Of a stretch of 64,000 nucleotides of DNA, positions 9,673 through 17,968 are shown in pieces. Origin of the DNA: CADEDH01 sp047974625 (GTDB lineage: Bacteria; Actinomycetota; Acidimicrobiia; Acidimicrobiales; SZUA-35). The stretch covers positions 1 through 64,000 of the forward strand of contig JBKECK010000016.1 of assembly GCA_047974625.1 (NCBI GenBank), written 5' to 3'. Each line of letters begins with the position of its first letter. Positions within the stretch are counted from its first letter, which is position 1. The notes beneath the pieces are model-generated. The model saw nothing but the letters and a program-made list of their open reading frames with translations. It was not told where the DNA came from and did not search any database. The position numbers and the translations under genes were made by a program.

Positions 9673-9688
9673 TACCATGTAGAACATG
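9673..9688 (+). promoter_or_regulatory. -10 box and palindrome overlapping the antitoxin start
   Basis: TACCAT (9673-9678) is suitably placed as a -10 element for a transcript starting at or next to the ATG at 9686, which lacks a Shine-Dalgarno. The perfect inverted repeat CATGT-AGA-ACATG (9676-9688) covers the start codon and would suit autorepression by the Phd-type antitoxin. Confidence 0.4.
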
Positions 9689-9949
9689 TCCGAAGTTGGG
9701 ATCCGAGCGCTGAAGCAGAACGCGTCCGCTGTTGTCGCCGAAGCGGCGTCGGGGGAGACGGTCACGATTACCGATCGGGGGAGGCCAGTTGCTCAGATAA
9801 CTGCGATTCCGAAGTCGCGTCTTGCTGCATTGGTCGACGCGGGCTGTGCCCGACCTCCTCGGTGTAGGCTGGTCGACCTTCCGGCTCCGGAGCCTGGCCC
9901 CGATCTCTCGGAAGTACTTGCTGAGATGCGCGGCGACGAGCGGTACTGA
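9686..9949 (+). CDS. Phd/YefM-family antitoxin
   Basis: An 87-residue protein whose N-terminus is the Phd/YefM DNA-binding fold: MSEVGIRALKQNASAVVAEA followed by ETVTITDRGRPVAQI. The C-terminal tail (PDLSEVLAEMRGDERY) is the flexible toxin-binding region. It precedes the PIN-domain toxin with one base between the stop and the toxin GTG, the standard order. The antitoxin should neutralise the toxin and repress the operon through the palindrome over its own start. Confidence 0.88.
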   Translation: MSEVGIRALKQNASAVVAEAASGETVTITDRGRPVAQITAIPKSRLAALVDAGCARPPRCRLVDLPAPEPGPDLSEVLAEMRGDERY

Positions 9950-9950
9950 G

Positions 9951-10343
9951 GTGGCGTTCTACGTTGATACGTCGGCTTTGGTGAAGTTGGTCGTCGCGGA
10001 GTCTGAGACCTCCGCACTTCGGACCTGGATGGCTGGTGTCGGGAGCGACCTCGTGGCGGGCGATCTCGTTCGGACCGAGTTGATGCGGGCTGTCCGGCGG
10101 GTCCTCCCGGCCAGAGTTTTGCTTGCTCAGCGGGTGCTGGACTCCCTGACCCTCATCGACGTCACGACCTCGCTGTTCGCTGAGGCGGGTCGGCTCGACC
10201 CTCCAGAGTTGAGATCTCTCGACGCCATTCATTTGACGGTGGCGCTCGATCTGGGCGATGACCTGGACGGATTGGTGACCTACGACGACCGCTTGTCCCA
10301 AGCTGCCATTGCCAACGGCGTGCCAGTCGTTGCTCCGCAGTGA
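9951..10343 (+). CDS. vapC: PIN-domain ribonuclease toxin (VapC family)
   Basis: A 130-residue PIN domain. The acidic catalytic residues are visible: Asp in the opening strand FYVDTSALVKL, Glu in VRTELMRAVRR, Asp in RSLDAIHLTVAL and the late LVTYDDRLSQAA. VapC toxins are Mg-dependent RNases that cut tRNA or rRNA. The start is GTG 9951, one base after the antitoxin stop; the upstream extension of the frame overlaps the antitoxin and is discarded. The pair borders a decayed mobile region, typical for such modules. Confidence 0.9.
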   Translation: MAFYVDTSALVKLVVAESETSALRTWMAGVGSDLVAGDLVRTELMRAVRRVLPARVLLAQRVLDSLTLIDVTTSLFAEAGRLDPPELRSLDAIHLTVALDLGDDLDGLVTYDDRLSQAAIANGVPVVAPQ

Positions 10344-10438
10344 TGAGTCCGACCCGAGTTTGGCGGGGCAGGCCGCTCTCGGGGGTGAGTGCGGGTGGTT
10401 GACCTGGGGAAACAGGCTTTGGGGAGGGGTTTGAGTCC

Positions 10439-10461
10439 GAAAGTGCAGGGGCGACACTTTC
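10439..10461 (+). terminator. hairpin after the toxin-antitoxin operon
   Basis: GAAAGTG (10439-10445) pairs perfectly with CACTTTC (10455-10461) over a 9-base loop, about 95 bases after the toxin stop. There is no T-tract, so its terminator role is tentative. Confidence 0.35.
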
Positions 10462-10510
10462 TCAACTGGGCCCCTCCAGCCGTCTCACCCCACCCCTCGG
10501 CCCCATCCCA

Positions 10511-10570
10511 AAATCCACGAAACCCCGCCCGAGCCTTGGCGGCCTGGAGCGGGGTTCGGGTGCCTCGGGC
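10511..10570 (+). repeat. left copy of a perfect 60-bp direct repeat
   Basis: This is identical over 60 bases to 13714-13773, where the sequence forms the flank and probable terminator of tRNA-Ala. It contains AACCCCGC and GCGGGGTT arms of a hairpin. About 50 bases upstream of each copy also resemble each other imperfectly. It probably marks one end of an inserted segment. Confidence 0.85.
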
Positions 10571-10729
10571 AGTCATTGGGATGACAGTGGACGCTGGCGG
10601 ACTCAAACCGAACACCTGGCACAGGTTCGAGCGGCTCGGTCCCGTGTGGGAGCAGGCGAAACTCGGTGTCGGTAACGAGCCGCAAGGTGTCCTCGAGGCC
10701 GAGCCGGGGGTCGTCACGACCCCAAGGAG

Positions 10730-10855
10730 ACGGACTAGAACACCGTTGACGGATAGCCAAGTGGACTCTATCCGAACTGCTCGGGCGAACGGCGAGAGCG
10801 TGGTGTCCATCTCCCGGCGATTCGGCGTGCATCGGATGACGGTGTGGACGGCCAG
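10730..10855 (+). pseudogene. recombinase/resolvase C-terminal HTH fragment
   Basis: The frame reads RTPLTDSQVDSIRTARANGE and then SVVSISRRFGVHRMTVWTA. This matches the C-terminal helix-turn-helix of serine resolvases/invertases (LTxxQVxxAR...G.S...A..FGV.R.TVWR). The catalytic domain is missing and the frame runs straight into an unrelated monooxygenase fragment, so it is a remnant. Confidence 0.5.
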
Positions 10856-10884
10856 TTCCATCGGTCGGTGCACGGTCCCGGTCA

Positions 10885-11357
10885 CTGGCCGCGCCGGTCA
10901 GCCCCTTCTGCAGGCCTGGCAGCGTGGGCCGCGGACGCTGCGCGTATTCTTCACGCACGGGTTTCCGAACCTGTTCCAGCTCGGCGCGATCCAGAACGCC
11001 AACTCGGTCAACTTCGCCCACATCCTGCAGGAACAGGCCCGGCACGTCACCGCAATCATCGCCCGTGCCCAGGCGGAGGTGGCGCTGGCCGTCGAGCCGA
11101 CCGTCGAGGCCGAGCAGGCATGGCTGCAGACCATCGCGGACACCGCGCGTGATGTCTCGGCGTTCCCGTCCGAGTGCACCCCCGGCTATTACAACGCCGA
11201 AGGGACACAAGCCATCACCGGGCTGACCTACTCTCCCAGCCCGGTCGCTTTCCACCGTCTCCTCGAACGGTGGCGGGAAGGGGACATGAGCGACGTCTTG
11301 GTCCGGGCCGAGGGCGACACCCGTGCCCGGGTCTTCGCCGCGCACGGGGCGTCCTGA
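10885..11357 (+). pseudogene. C-terminal fragment of a Baeyer-Villiger-type flavin monooxygenase
   Basis: GRAGQPLLQAWQRGPRTL, then THGFPNLFQLGAIQNANSVN and later SECTPGYYNAEGT follow the C-terminal third of cyclohexanone-monooxygenase-like enzymes (GFPNLF block, helical part, CxPGYYN-like strand). The FAD and NADPH Rossmann halves are absent; upstream sequence is the HTH fragment. It ends at a normal stop at 11357. Not functional as it stands. Confidence 0.65.
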
Positions 11358-11394
11358 GATTCACGGCGACCTGGCCTGCTACACGAGCCGACCC

Positions 11395-11680
11395 ACCTCC
11401 CGACCTCACTGGAACGTTCAAGCTCACCCGTGCCGTACTGCCAACCGATGCTGGCCGCCGGGCACGGCACCATTGTCAAACGCCGCCAGTGAGGGCGGCC
11501 CTGCGTGGGAACGCGTCGGGCAACGCCTATACCGCCTCGAGCACGCCATCGTCGGCCTGACGAAGTCCGCTGCCTTCACCGTCCATGCTGTCCAGCGATG
11601 CGAGCAACATCAACGGTGCCATCCTCGCGTCCGATGGCGGCTCGTCAGTGCAATGGTCCGAGACACCCATCGCCGCTTTC
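11395..11680 (+). pseudogene. short-chain dehydrogenase fragment with several frameshifts
   Basis: Pieces in three frames line up with one SDR: DLTGTFKLTRAVLPT, then AALRGNASGNAYTAS (the YxxxK region, with the Lys lost at a frameshift), then HAIVGLTKSAAFTVHAVQ, then DASNINGAILASDGG (the typical SDR C-terminal strand). At least three indels are needed and the N-terminal NAD site is missing. It looks like genuine decay. Confidence 0.65.
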
Positions 11681-11799
11681 AGCCGCGTCGCCACCCTGCG
11701 TACGCTCTGGGCGCGGAAACTGCTAGCCGACGATCAGTCCCGCCGTGACGTTGATGATCGCGTGAACAGCGGTACCCACCGTTATTCAGACGGTGCCTG

Positions 11800-12324
11800 T
11801 CAGGACAGCCTGAACGGTTTGGAGTGCAGGACTGCGACACCATCGCGTAGGTAGGTAGGGTTCATATCGGCTGCCAAGCTCGCCTGCCACGCGCACAGGA
11901 TCTCGCGGCCGTTGTTGATGATCGACACAGGGAGGGCATCGGCCGGGGTCCAGCGCAGCATCGCCACGTCAATGGCGACGTATTGCTCCCAGATGTAGTC
12001 CTCCCGGATTGGTGAGATGTAGGCGAAGACGGCGCCGCGTCCGATCAGGGCCCGTAAGAACCTTAGGACGATCCACTCGCTGATCGCGATATCGGCGGGG
12101 GTGTTGACCCGCAACAGGTCGATGCCGCTCATGGAGAACTCGAGGCGGCGCTCATCGATCCCTTCGAACCACAAGCCCGAGTCATCCGGCAGGTCGACCA
12201 CGGGCATCTCGGAGGTATCACCGCGGCGGAAATAGGCTGAGGCCGGCTCAAGTGCTGCCCTGGCGTCTGATGTGGTGGGGCTTCCCGGGTACCAATATCC
12301 GCGCGCGGGATAGGGACTTGCCAC
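11800..12324 (-). CDS. hypothetical protein, 174 residues
   Basis: I do not recognise this protein. The start at GTG 12324 has GAGAGGA six bases upstream and gives VASPYPARGYWYPGSPT at the N-terminus. It is a soluble, acidic and aromatic-rich protein with an ordered C-terminal half (EQYVAIDVAMLRWTPADALP). There is no signal peptide or membrane segment. It is the only apparently intact gene inside the decayed segment and may be cargo of the lost element. Confidence 0.5.
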   Translation of the reverse strand: MASPYPARGYWYPGSPTTSDARAALEPASAYFRRGDTSEMPVVDLPDDSGLWFEGIDERRLEFSMSGIDLLRVNTPADIAISEWIVLRFLRALIGRGAVFAYISPIREDYIWEQYVAIDVAMLRWTPADALPVSIINNGREILCAWQASLAADMNPTYLRDGVAVLHSKPFRLS

Positions 12325-12550
12325 GCGAGGTCCTCTCGGTGATGGGTGAAAGTTCCATGCTAACTCGCTGGTGGCGGCGCCCTTCGAGATGCTGCTCGAT
12401 CCGCAGGTCGACGCCAACGCTCTGACCTGGGCCGCAGACACCAACAAGGCCCGAACCTCGACCAGCGTGTCAAGGGCCATCGGGATCTGCCCAGTGGCGG
12501 ACGTGAGATGTGCCCGCTGACGGTCACGAGAACCACCGGTCCGGGGGTAC

Positions 12551-12985
12551 TCAGGCCAAGGGGCTCACCCCCTGGCCAGCGAGTGCCTGGGTGAGTCGCA
12601 CGGAGTCGCCACTGGTTTGGCAGAGGTAGGCGTGGTGCAGCAGCCGGTCGACGGTGGCGGTCCAACCCCTCGGCAGCGTCGGCACCGACCGGCAAACAGG
12701 CCAATGCCGTCCGCCACGACCAAATCGGCACGCAGCACACGGGCGATAGCTTGGTGACGGTGTCGTCGGCACGATGCTGTCGCAGCAGTACCCCGACGTC
12801 TTCCAGGGTGAACCAGGCGACCTTCAACCCCTGCTCGACTGCCTGCTGGCCGAGGGCCTGGGGTAGGAACGTATTCCCGGTCCCGGACGGACCGCACACC
12901 ACCAGGTTCTCCCGGCGATGCACCCACTCCAGGTTCCGTGGTGCCTGCTGGGTCTCATCACCTCGAAGGACACGAACCTTACGAA
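12551..12985 (-). pseudogene. istB: IS21-family istB ATPase, frameshifted and mutated
   Basis: The first part reads RRENLVVCGPSGTGNTFLPQ then EQGLKVAWFTLEDVGVLL, clearly IstB. The Walker A Lys is replaced by Asn (GTGNT for GTGKT). The sequence then needs at least three frame changes: IARVLRADLVVADGIGLF, LPVGADAAEGL, and TVDRLLHHAYLCQTSGDSVR near the C-terminus. No matching istA is nearby. A dead insertion-sequence remnant. Confidence 0.75.
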
Positions 12986-13713
12986 GTCGCACGTGCTGAA
13001 GGGCCCTGGGTTTGTTGGGCCTCGCGCGCCTTTCGTGGGTCGGTCGCACGAGTGGCCGTTCGTGCCGCTGTAGCCAAGGGCTGGAGTCGCTCTGAGGCCA
13101 ACCCCGCAGCGAAGCGGAGGGGGCGGCAGGACAACGAGCGAAGCGAGGCGTCAGCCCTGGTCAAGGCGGCGGCGTGACCCATCAGCAGCGCCACTGGCCG
13201 CGTGAGCGGTCGCGTCAAGCCCGCAACGCTGGCGGTGTCGTTGGGGTCGGCTCGGCCCCGCTGGGCCTGCCGTCGAGGTGCGCTCCTCGCTCGGTCGGCC
13301 GCAGCAGCCATCAAAGAGCAGAAACCCCAGGTACCACGCGGCCTCAACACCTCAGCGGCGTATCGACTCACCCACGACAGGCGCGCGGGCGCCCGATTCC
13401 GAGATCGACCAGCAGTACCGGAAGCTCTTGGCAGAGTTCTCACACCCAGATGTACACGAGCCCATCAGCGACCGGTGGCTTCCGGCAGTCACCGGCCGAC
13501 CTGAGCCGAACTCCAGTTGAGCGCAAGATCGATCGGAGGAAGCCGTCCGCTTGGAGCGCCGAAACTGCTTTCGGGCATCGACATTGCAGGCGATCAAGGA
13601 GGACAGCCAGCAGACAGCCAGATGGTTCCCGATAGACCGCGGCACTCAGATGTTCGACCGATGTTCGACGCCGCCCCTCCGGCCCCCTCGCCCCACCCAC
13701 CGGCCCCGCCCCC
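12986..13713. other. 728 bases without a supportable gene
   Basis: Open frames here have no recognisable domain, no convincing ribosome binding site and arginine/serine-rich shadow-like composition. I see no RNA gene. It is probably decayed insert sequence up to the right 60-bp repeat. Confidence 0.4.
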
Positions 13714-13773
13714 AAATCCACGAAACCCCGCCCGAGCCTTGGCGGCCTGGAGCGGGGTTCGGGTGCCTCGGGC
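13714..13773 (-). repeat. right copy of the 60-bp repeat, probable tRNA-Ala terminator
   Basis: Read on the minus strand downstream of tRNA-Ala, AACCCCGC...GCGGGGTT forms a long hairpin with a partly paired interior, followed by TTCG and a T-rich stretch. This suggests that the repeat is the tRNA's own transcription terminator, copied to 10511-10570. Confidence 0.65.
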
Positions 13774-13778
13774 GGTTG

Positions 13779-13851
13779 TGGAGCTAAGGAGAATTGAACT
13801 CCTGACCTCTTCCATGCCATGGAAGCGCTCTACCAACTGAGCTATAGCCCC
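13779..13851 (-). tRNA. tRNA-Ala (GGC)
   Basis: The 5' acceptor GGGGCTA pairs with TAGCTCC at the 3' side (one G-U pair). The D-loop TAGCTCAGTTGGTAGAGC, anticodon arm CTTCC-ATGGCAT-GGAAG (anticodon GGC) and T-arm GGAGTTCAATTCTCC are all present. It has 73 nt ending at discriminator A; CCA is not encoded. Confidence 0.95.
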
Positions 13852-13984
13852 GAGCGGAAGATGATCCTACCGCGCCCCGAGCCGTTCCCAACCCGATTTG
13901 CAGGCGTCGAGGATCGGGGCGTCGGACACGCCGACGCCGTCGCCTCGCCCCGGACGGAACCGGGCGGCCGGTACCCTCCAAACG

Positions 13985-14647
13985 ATGACGAGTTCCCTTG
14001 CCGCCGCCATCGTCCTGGCCGCCGGCCTGGGCACCCGGTTCGGCCGGGCCAAGCAGTTCGAGATGGTGGCCGGCAGCCGCCTGGTCGACCGGTCGGTCCG
14101 GTTCGCCACCGAGGCCACGGGCCGCCCACCGGTGGTCGCCCTACCGGCCGGGGTGACCTGGGACGGCCCGGAGGTGGCCGCCGCGGTGACCGGCGGCGAC
14201 GCCCGCCCGGAGTCGGTCCGTGCCGCCTTGGCCGCTGTCGACCCCGACGCCCAGATCGTCGTGGTGCACGACATCGCCTTCCCGCTCGCTTCGGTGGCCA
14301 CGGTCCGGGCCGGGATCGCGGCCATCGAGGCCGGCGCCGACTGTGCCGTGCCCACCTGGTCGCTGCCCGACACCATCAAGCGGGTGCGGCCCGACGGCAC
14401 CCTCGGGCACATCGGCCGGGAGGGCTATCTGATCGCCCAGGGGCCGATGTCGTTCCGGGCCTCGATGCTCCGGGCTCTGTACGCCGAGCCGGGCAACGCG
14501 CCGCTGGAGGACTCGATCGGGATCGAACAGCTCGGCGGCCGAGTGGTGCCCGTCGAGGGCGACCGCTGGTCACCCCACATCGTGCAGCCTCGCGATCTCG
14601 ACCTGGTCGGCCGGATCCTCGACACCGGCGGTCTCCCCCCACTCTGA
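13985..14647 (+). CDS. IspD-family cytidylyltransferase-like protein with altered motifs
   Basis: A 220-residue nucleotidyltransferase related to IspD/TarI. The CTP-binding loop is kept (AAGLGTRFGRAKQF), as are PDTIKRVRPDG and the C-terminal PRDLDLVGRIL. The usual HDAARP motif reads VHDIAFPL, and the TPQ segment reads AQGPMSF. The catalytic Arg/Lys of the N-terminal loop appear present. No ispF or carD is adjacent; the neighbours are sugar-modifying genes on the other strand. A specialised role such as making a CDP-activated polyol or sugar is therefore as likely as isoprenoid synthesis. Start ATG 13985. Confidence 0.75.
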   Translation: MTSSLAAAIVLAAGLGTRFGRAKQFEMVAGSRLVDRSVRFATEATGRPPVVALPAGVTWDGPEVAAAVTGGDARPESVRAALAAVDPDAQIVVVHDIAFPLASVATVRAGIAAIEAGADCAVPTWSLPDTIKRVRPDGTLGHIGREGYLIAQGPMSFRASMLRALYAEPGNAPLEDSIGIEQLGGRVVPVEGDRWSPHIVQPRDLDLVGRILDTGGLPPL

Positions 14648-14766
14648 GCCCCAGGGAACCGCGCCCGTGCTCCACCCGAAACCCGAACACCGACGGACGG
14701 ACGATCGGCCACCCCAACCCTGAGCGCCGGACGGGGCCGCCGACGGCGCGGTCCGGGCCGGGCCGA

Positions 14767-16062
14767 CTACACCGAGAACGTCCGGGTCTGCTCGGCCCGG
14801 AGCTCGTCGATCAGGCGGCCGGCGGGCACTTCGACGTCGGCGTAGGTGATGCAGTGGTCCTGGGGCACGTCGCGCACCAGCACGCAGCCCTCGGCCACCC
14901 CCTGGGGCAGGAGGTCCTCCGCGGCGGTGAGGGCGGCCGTCTCACACTCCCCGTAGGTGTGGTAGCCGCCCAGCTGGTCGAGCACGGTGCCGGCCGGCAG
15001 GTCGGTCTTGGCCCGGGTGATGACCTCCACCCGGGGCCCGTCGAGGGGCTGCATGACGGGATCACCGGCCAGGACGGCCCGGGCCACCGATGTGGGCACC
15101 TCGAAGTGGCAGAGGTGGTACGGGGTGTAGAACGAGTAGAGCGGACCCTCCCCCAGCTTGTAGAGGTTGAGGTAGTGCCGCTGTTTCGGGTCGTCGTGGG
15201 TGCCGAACACGTACACGCCGGGTCCGGGTTTGGCCCCCACCACGTAGTCGACGACACCGCCCAACTTCTGGAGTTCCTCGATGTCGTAGAGCGAGGTGGC
15301 GCCGTCGATCTGCTCGGTCCAGTCGCAGCCCTCCATGCCCCGACTGGACACGGTCATGCCGGTGGCGTTGGCCACGATGGCCTGTTCGAAGCTGATCTTG
15401 GTCCCGTCGGCGAAACTGGTCACCATGTGGACGTTCTGGCCCCACTGACGGGCGAACCCCTCCTGGGTGGTGGGGTTTCGGTAGCGGTCCTGCAGGCCCT
15501 TGATGTTGCCGCACACCAGTGGGGTCACCCCGATCCCGGTGACGAACCGGTACAGGTTCATCTGCACCCCGGGCTGGTCGCCGTCACACGCGGTCAGGAT
15601 CACGCCGTTGGCGTCGGCCCGCCGCTTCAGTATCGGTCCGACCGTGCCGTCGAGTTCGGCGTTCATGAGGACGACGTGTTGGCCGTGGTCGATGGCCTCG
15701 ACGGTGGCGTGGGCCCCGTACTCGACGGCGCCGGTCACCTCCACCATCGCCTCGATCGACGGGGCCTGACACACCACGGACGGATCGTCGGTCACCGCCA
15801 CCTTGCCGGCGGCCACCACGGCGTCGAGTTCGGCCGGGGTCGACACCGAGACGATGTCCGCCGGGTCGATCCCGGCCTCGACGTAGGCGTCCACGGCCTG
15901 TTGGGGGCGCCGGGCGGCCACCGCGGCAACCTCCATCCCCGGGGTCGAGTTCACGACCTGGTTGACCAGGCCGCGGCCCATGAAGCCGCAGCCCACCATG
16001 GCGAACCGGACGGGGTTGCCCTCAGCGGAGCGTTCGGCCAGTGCTCGATCGACGATGATCAT
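14767..16062 (-). CDS. NAD(P)-dependent dehydrogenase with C-terminal SAF domain
   Basis: A 431-residue protein. The N-terminal Rossmann domain begins at RFAMVGCGFMGRGLVNQVVN. A homoserine-dehydrogenase/GFO-like core follows (EVTGAVEYGAHATVEAI, HVVLMNAELDGTVGPIL). The C-terminus from about residue 340 (ITRAKTDLPAGTVLDQLGG) is a SAF/antifreeze-like domain. Such proteins occur in surface-polysaccharide clusters. AGG-rich sequence precedes the ATG at 16062. It is the last gene of a run epimerase-rfbC-this gene, so a role in making a modified sugar is inferred from context. Confidence 0.75.
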   Translation of the reverse strand: MIIVDRALAERSAEGNPVRFAMVGCGFMGRGLVNQVVNSTPGMEVAAVAARRPQQAVDAYVEAGIDPADIVSVSTPAELDAVVAAGKVAVTDDPSVVCQAPSIEAMVEVTGAVEYGAHATVEAIDHGQHVVLMNAELDGTVGPILKRRADANGVILTACDGDQPGVQMNLYRFVTGIGVTPLVCGNIKGLQDRYRNPTTQEGFARQWGQNVHMVTSFADGTKISFEQAIVANATGMTVSSRGMEGCDWTEQIDGATSLYDIEELQKLGGVVDYVVGAKPGPGVYVFGTHDDPKQRHYLNLYKLGEGPLYSFYTPYHLCHFEVPTSVARAVLAGDPVMQPLDGPRVEVITRAKTDLPAGTVLDQLGGYHTYGECETAALTAAEDLLPQGVAEGCVLVRDVPQDHCITYADVEVPAGRLIDELRAEQTRTFSV

Positions 16063-16178
16063 CGTGAATCCTCATTCCAGGGCTGCGTTCCGAAACCAGC
16101 GTTGTCGAGGCCCCTGTCTTCGGAGCAGTGGTCACGTCGCCGCGTGTTCGACGGGCCGCCCTGGGCCTGTGGGGCCGG

Positions 16179-16724
16179 TCACCAGAGGGGTCGCTCCGGA
16201 TCGAAGTCCGGCCATTTGGCGTCCTTGTCGGAGATGACGTTGACCGGAACCGGCCACTCCAATCCAAGGGCCGGGTCGTTGAATCTGATACCTCGCTCGT
16301 ATCCCGGGGTGTAGAACTCGGTCACCTGATAGGTGACCTCAGCGTCGTCGGTGAGGGTCTGGTAGCCGTGGGCGAATAGTTCAGGAACGTACAAGGCCCG
16401 CCGGTTGTCCGCGGTCAATTCGACCGACACGTGCTGGAGGTACGTGGGCGATCCGGGTCGTAGATCAACGATGATGTCGACGATGCCGCCCCGGGTGCAG
16501 CGCACCAATTTCGCCTCCGCCGCGGGCGGGAGCTGGTAGTGCATTCCCCGCAACGTCCCCGCCTTGTGGTTGAACGACAGGTTGCATTGGGCGGTCACGT
16601 CGTCGAGGCCGTGGGCTCGGAACTCGTCGCGGCAGAAGGTCCGGGCGAAGAAGCCACGGTCGTCGCCACGCTCCTCAAGGTCGAGGATCCACGCGCCGGC
16701 GCAGGCCGTCTCGGTGAAAATCAT
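16179..16724 (-). CDS. rfbC: dTDP-4-dehydrorhamnose 3,5-epimerase family protein
   Basis: A 181-residue cupin with the RfbC/RmlC layout: DDRGFFARTFCRDEF, RGMHYQLPPAAEAKLVRC containing the catalytic-base His, RALYVPELFAHGYQTL, and the active-site Tyr region TEFYTPGYERGIRF. Length matches the family. Canonical RmlC converts dTDP-4-keto-6-deoxyglucose to the rhamnose intermediate. The rmlA, rmlB and rmlD genes are not next to it, so it may act on a related keto-sugar made with the neighbouring epimerase. Confidence 0.88.
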   Translation of the reverse strand: MIFTETACAGAWILDLEERGDDRGFFARTFCRDEFRAHGLDDVTAQCNLSFNHKAGTLRGMHYQLPPAAEAKLVRCTRGGIVDIIVDLRPGSPTYLQHVSVELTADNRRALYVPELFAHGYQTLTDDAEVTYQVTEFYTPGYERGIRFNDPALGLEWPVPVNVISDKDAKWPDFDPERPLW

Positions 16725-16812
16725 CTGCTATCCGATGCTCCGGAAGTCGAGGGGTGGGACGCCTGAACGCTAGCGGAACCGACGGCTGTGCTGGCGTTTG
16801 GGCCCGATCCCC

Positions 16813-17847
16813 TCAAGCCGTGAGTGGCGGTACCGCCCAGTAGAAATCGGGATCAAGTTGCTTCGTGGCCAGCAGTTCCTCCAGGCGGCGGAGGCGGGTG
16901 AACGGCGGCGCCTCAAACGCCGACGAACTCATATCGATGGCCTCGAACACACCTCGCAACTGGCGAGCGCCACGCTCGACGTCCCACTCGCAACCGAACC
17001 CGGGGAGCTGGCTGTTGATCTTGTCGAAGTTCACCTTGTAACTACGATTGTCGGCCCCCTCACCGAAGCTGAGCTCGCAGCCGGGGAACACATCGGCCAC
17101 GATCTCGGCCACCTCACGCACCCGGTAGTTGTGGTCGGTGTCGCCCACGTTGAACACCTGATTGTGGACCGCCTCCCTGGGCGCCTCGAGAGCGCACTGG
17201 ATGGCCTTGCCGATGTCGAGCGCGTGCACCAGGGGCCGCCAGGGTGAACCGTCGGAGGTCATGGCGATCCGGTTCGTGGTCCAGGCCAGCCCGGACAGGT
17301 TGTTGACCACCAGGTCGAACCGCATCCGGGGCGACGCCCCGTAGGCGGTGGCGTTGCGCATGAAGGTGGGCGAGAACGAGTCGTCGGCCATCGGCGTGAG
17401 GTCGCGCTCCACCAGGGTCTTGCAGTCGGCGTAGGCGGTCTGGGGGTTGACGGGCGAGGTCTCGTCGACCACCCCTTCGGCCACCCCGTACACCGAGCAC
17501 GACGACATGTAGACGAACCGTTCGATCCCGACCTGTTTGGCCAGCTCAGCCAGGCGCACCGTTCCCACATGGTTGATCTCGTGGGTGATGCCGGGGCGCA
17601 GTTCGCCGGTGGGGTCGTTGGAGAGCTCCGCCATGTGGACGATGGCGTCCAGGCCCTCGAGGTCCTCGGCGGTGATCCGGCGCAGGTCCTTGATCAGGGT
17701 GCGCGGGGTCAGTTCAAGGGCCGGGTAGAGCCAGCCGGTCATGTAGTAGCCGGTGTCCAGCCCCACCACCTCGTGACCGGCCGCCATGAGGCGCGGTGCC
17801 AACAACGAACCCAGGTACCCCTCGGTCCCGGTGACCAGGATCTTCAT
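16813..17847 (-). CDS. NAD-dependent sugar epimerase/dehydratase (extended SDR)
   Basis: A 344-residue extended SDR. The NAD loop is at the N-terminus (MKILVTGTEGYLGSLLAPRL). Active-site SSCSVYG and YADCK (YxxxK) follow, then RNATAYGASPRMRFDLVVN. The start at 17847 has AAGGAAAGGACG upstream. The longer open frame to 18396 has no such signals. It acts on a nucleotide sugar; the exact reaction is unknown. It heads a run with rfbC and the SAF dehydrogenase. Confidence 0.85.
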   Translation of the reverse strand: MKILVTGTEGYLGSLLAPRLMAAGHEVVGLDTGYYMTGWLYPALELTPRTLIKDLRRITAEDLEGLDAIVHMAELSNDPTGELRPGITHEINHVGTVRLAELAKQVGIERFVYMSSCSVYGVAEGVVDETSPVNPQTAYADCKTLVERDLTPMADDSFSPTFMRNATAYGASPRMRFDLVVNNLSGLAWTTNRIAMTSDGSPWRPLVHALDIGKAIQCALEAPREAVHNQVFNVGDTDHNYRVREVAEIVADVFPGCELSFGEGADNRSYKVNFDKINSQLPGFGCEWDVERGARQLRGVFEAIDMSSSAFEAPPFTRLRRLEELLATKQLDPDFYWAVPPLTA

Positions 17848-17968
17848 TCGGACGTCCTTTCCTTCTTCGGAACCCGCGGTGGTCGTCCGGTGGCCATGCC
17901 CCTGTCCACCTCGACGGCCGCCGGCCCTCCCTCCCGACGGGAGCGGCCATGGGTATCGCGGGCCGGAT

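Larger units (their letters stand above)
10571..13713. mobile_element. decayed accessory segment between 60-bp repeats near tRNA-Ala
   Basis: The segment carries a recombinase-like HTH fragment, the C-terminal part of a monooxygenase, an SDR fragment with frameshifts, one intact small hypothetical gene and a broken IS21 istB. The 60-bp repeats bound it exactly. The right one adjoins tRNA-Ala, so tRNA-associated integration followed by decay is the simplest reading. No intact integrase is visible. Confidence 0.55.

Noticed and set aside
13819..16314. An 831-codon plus-strand open frame across ispD-like and SAF-dehydrogenase genes
   Set aside because: It runs antisense to clear enzymes, has arginine/glycine/histidine-rich shadow composition and no domain; long antisense frames are expected at this GC content.
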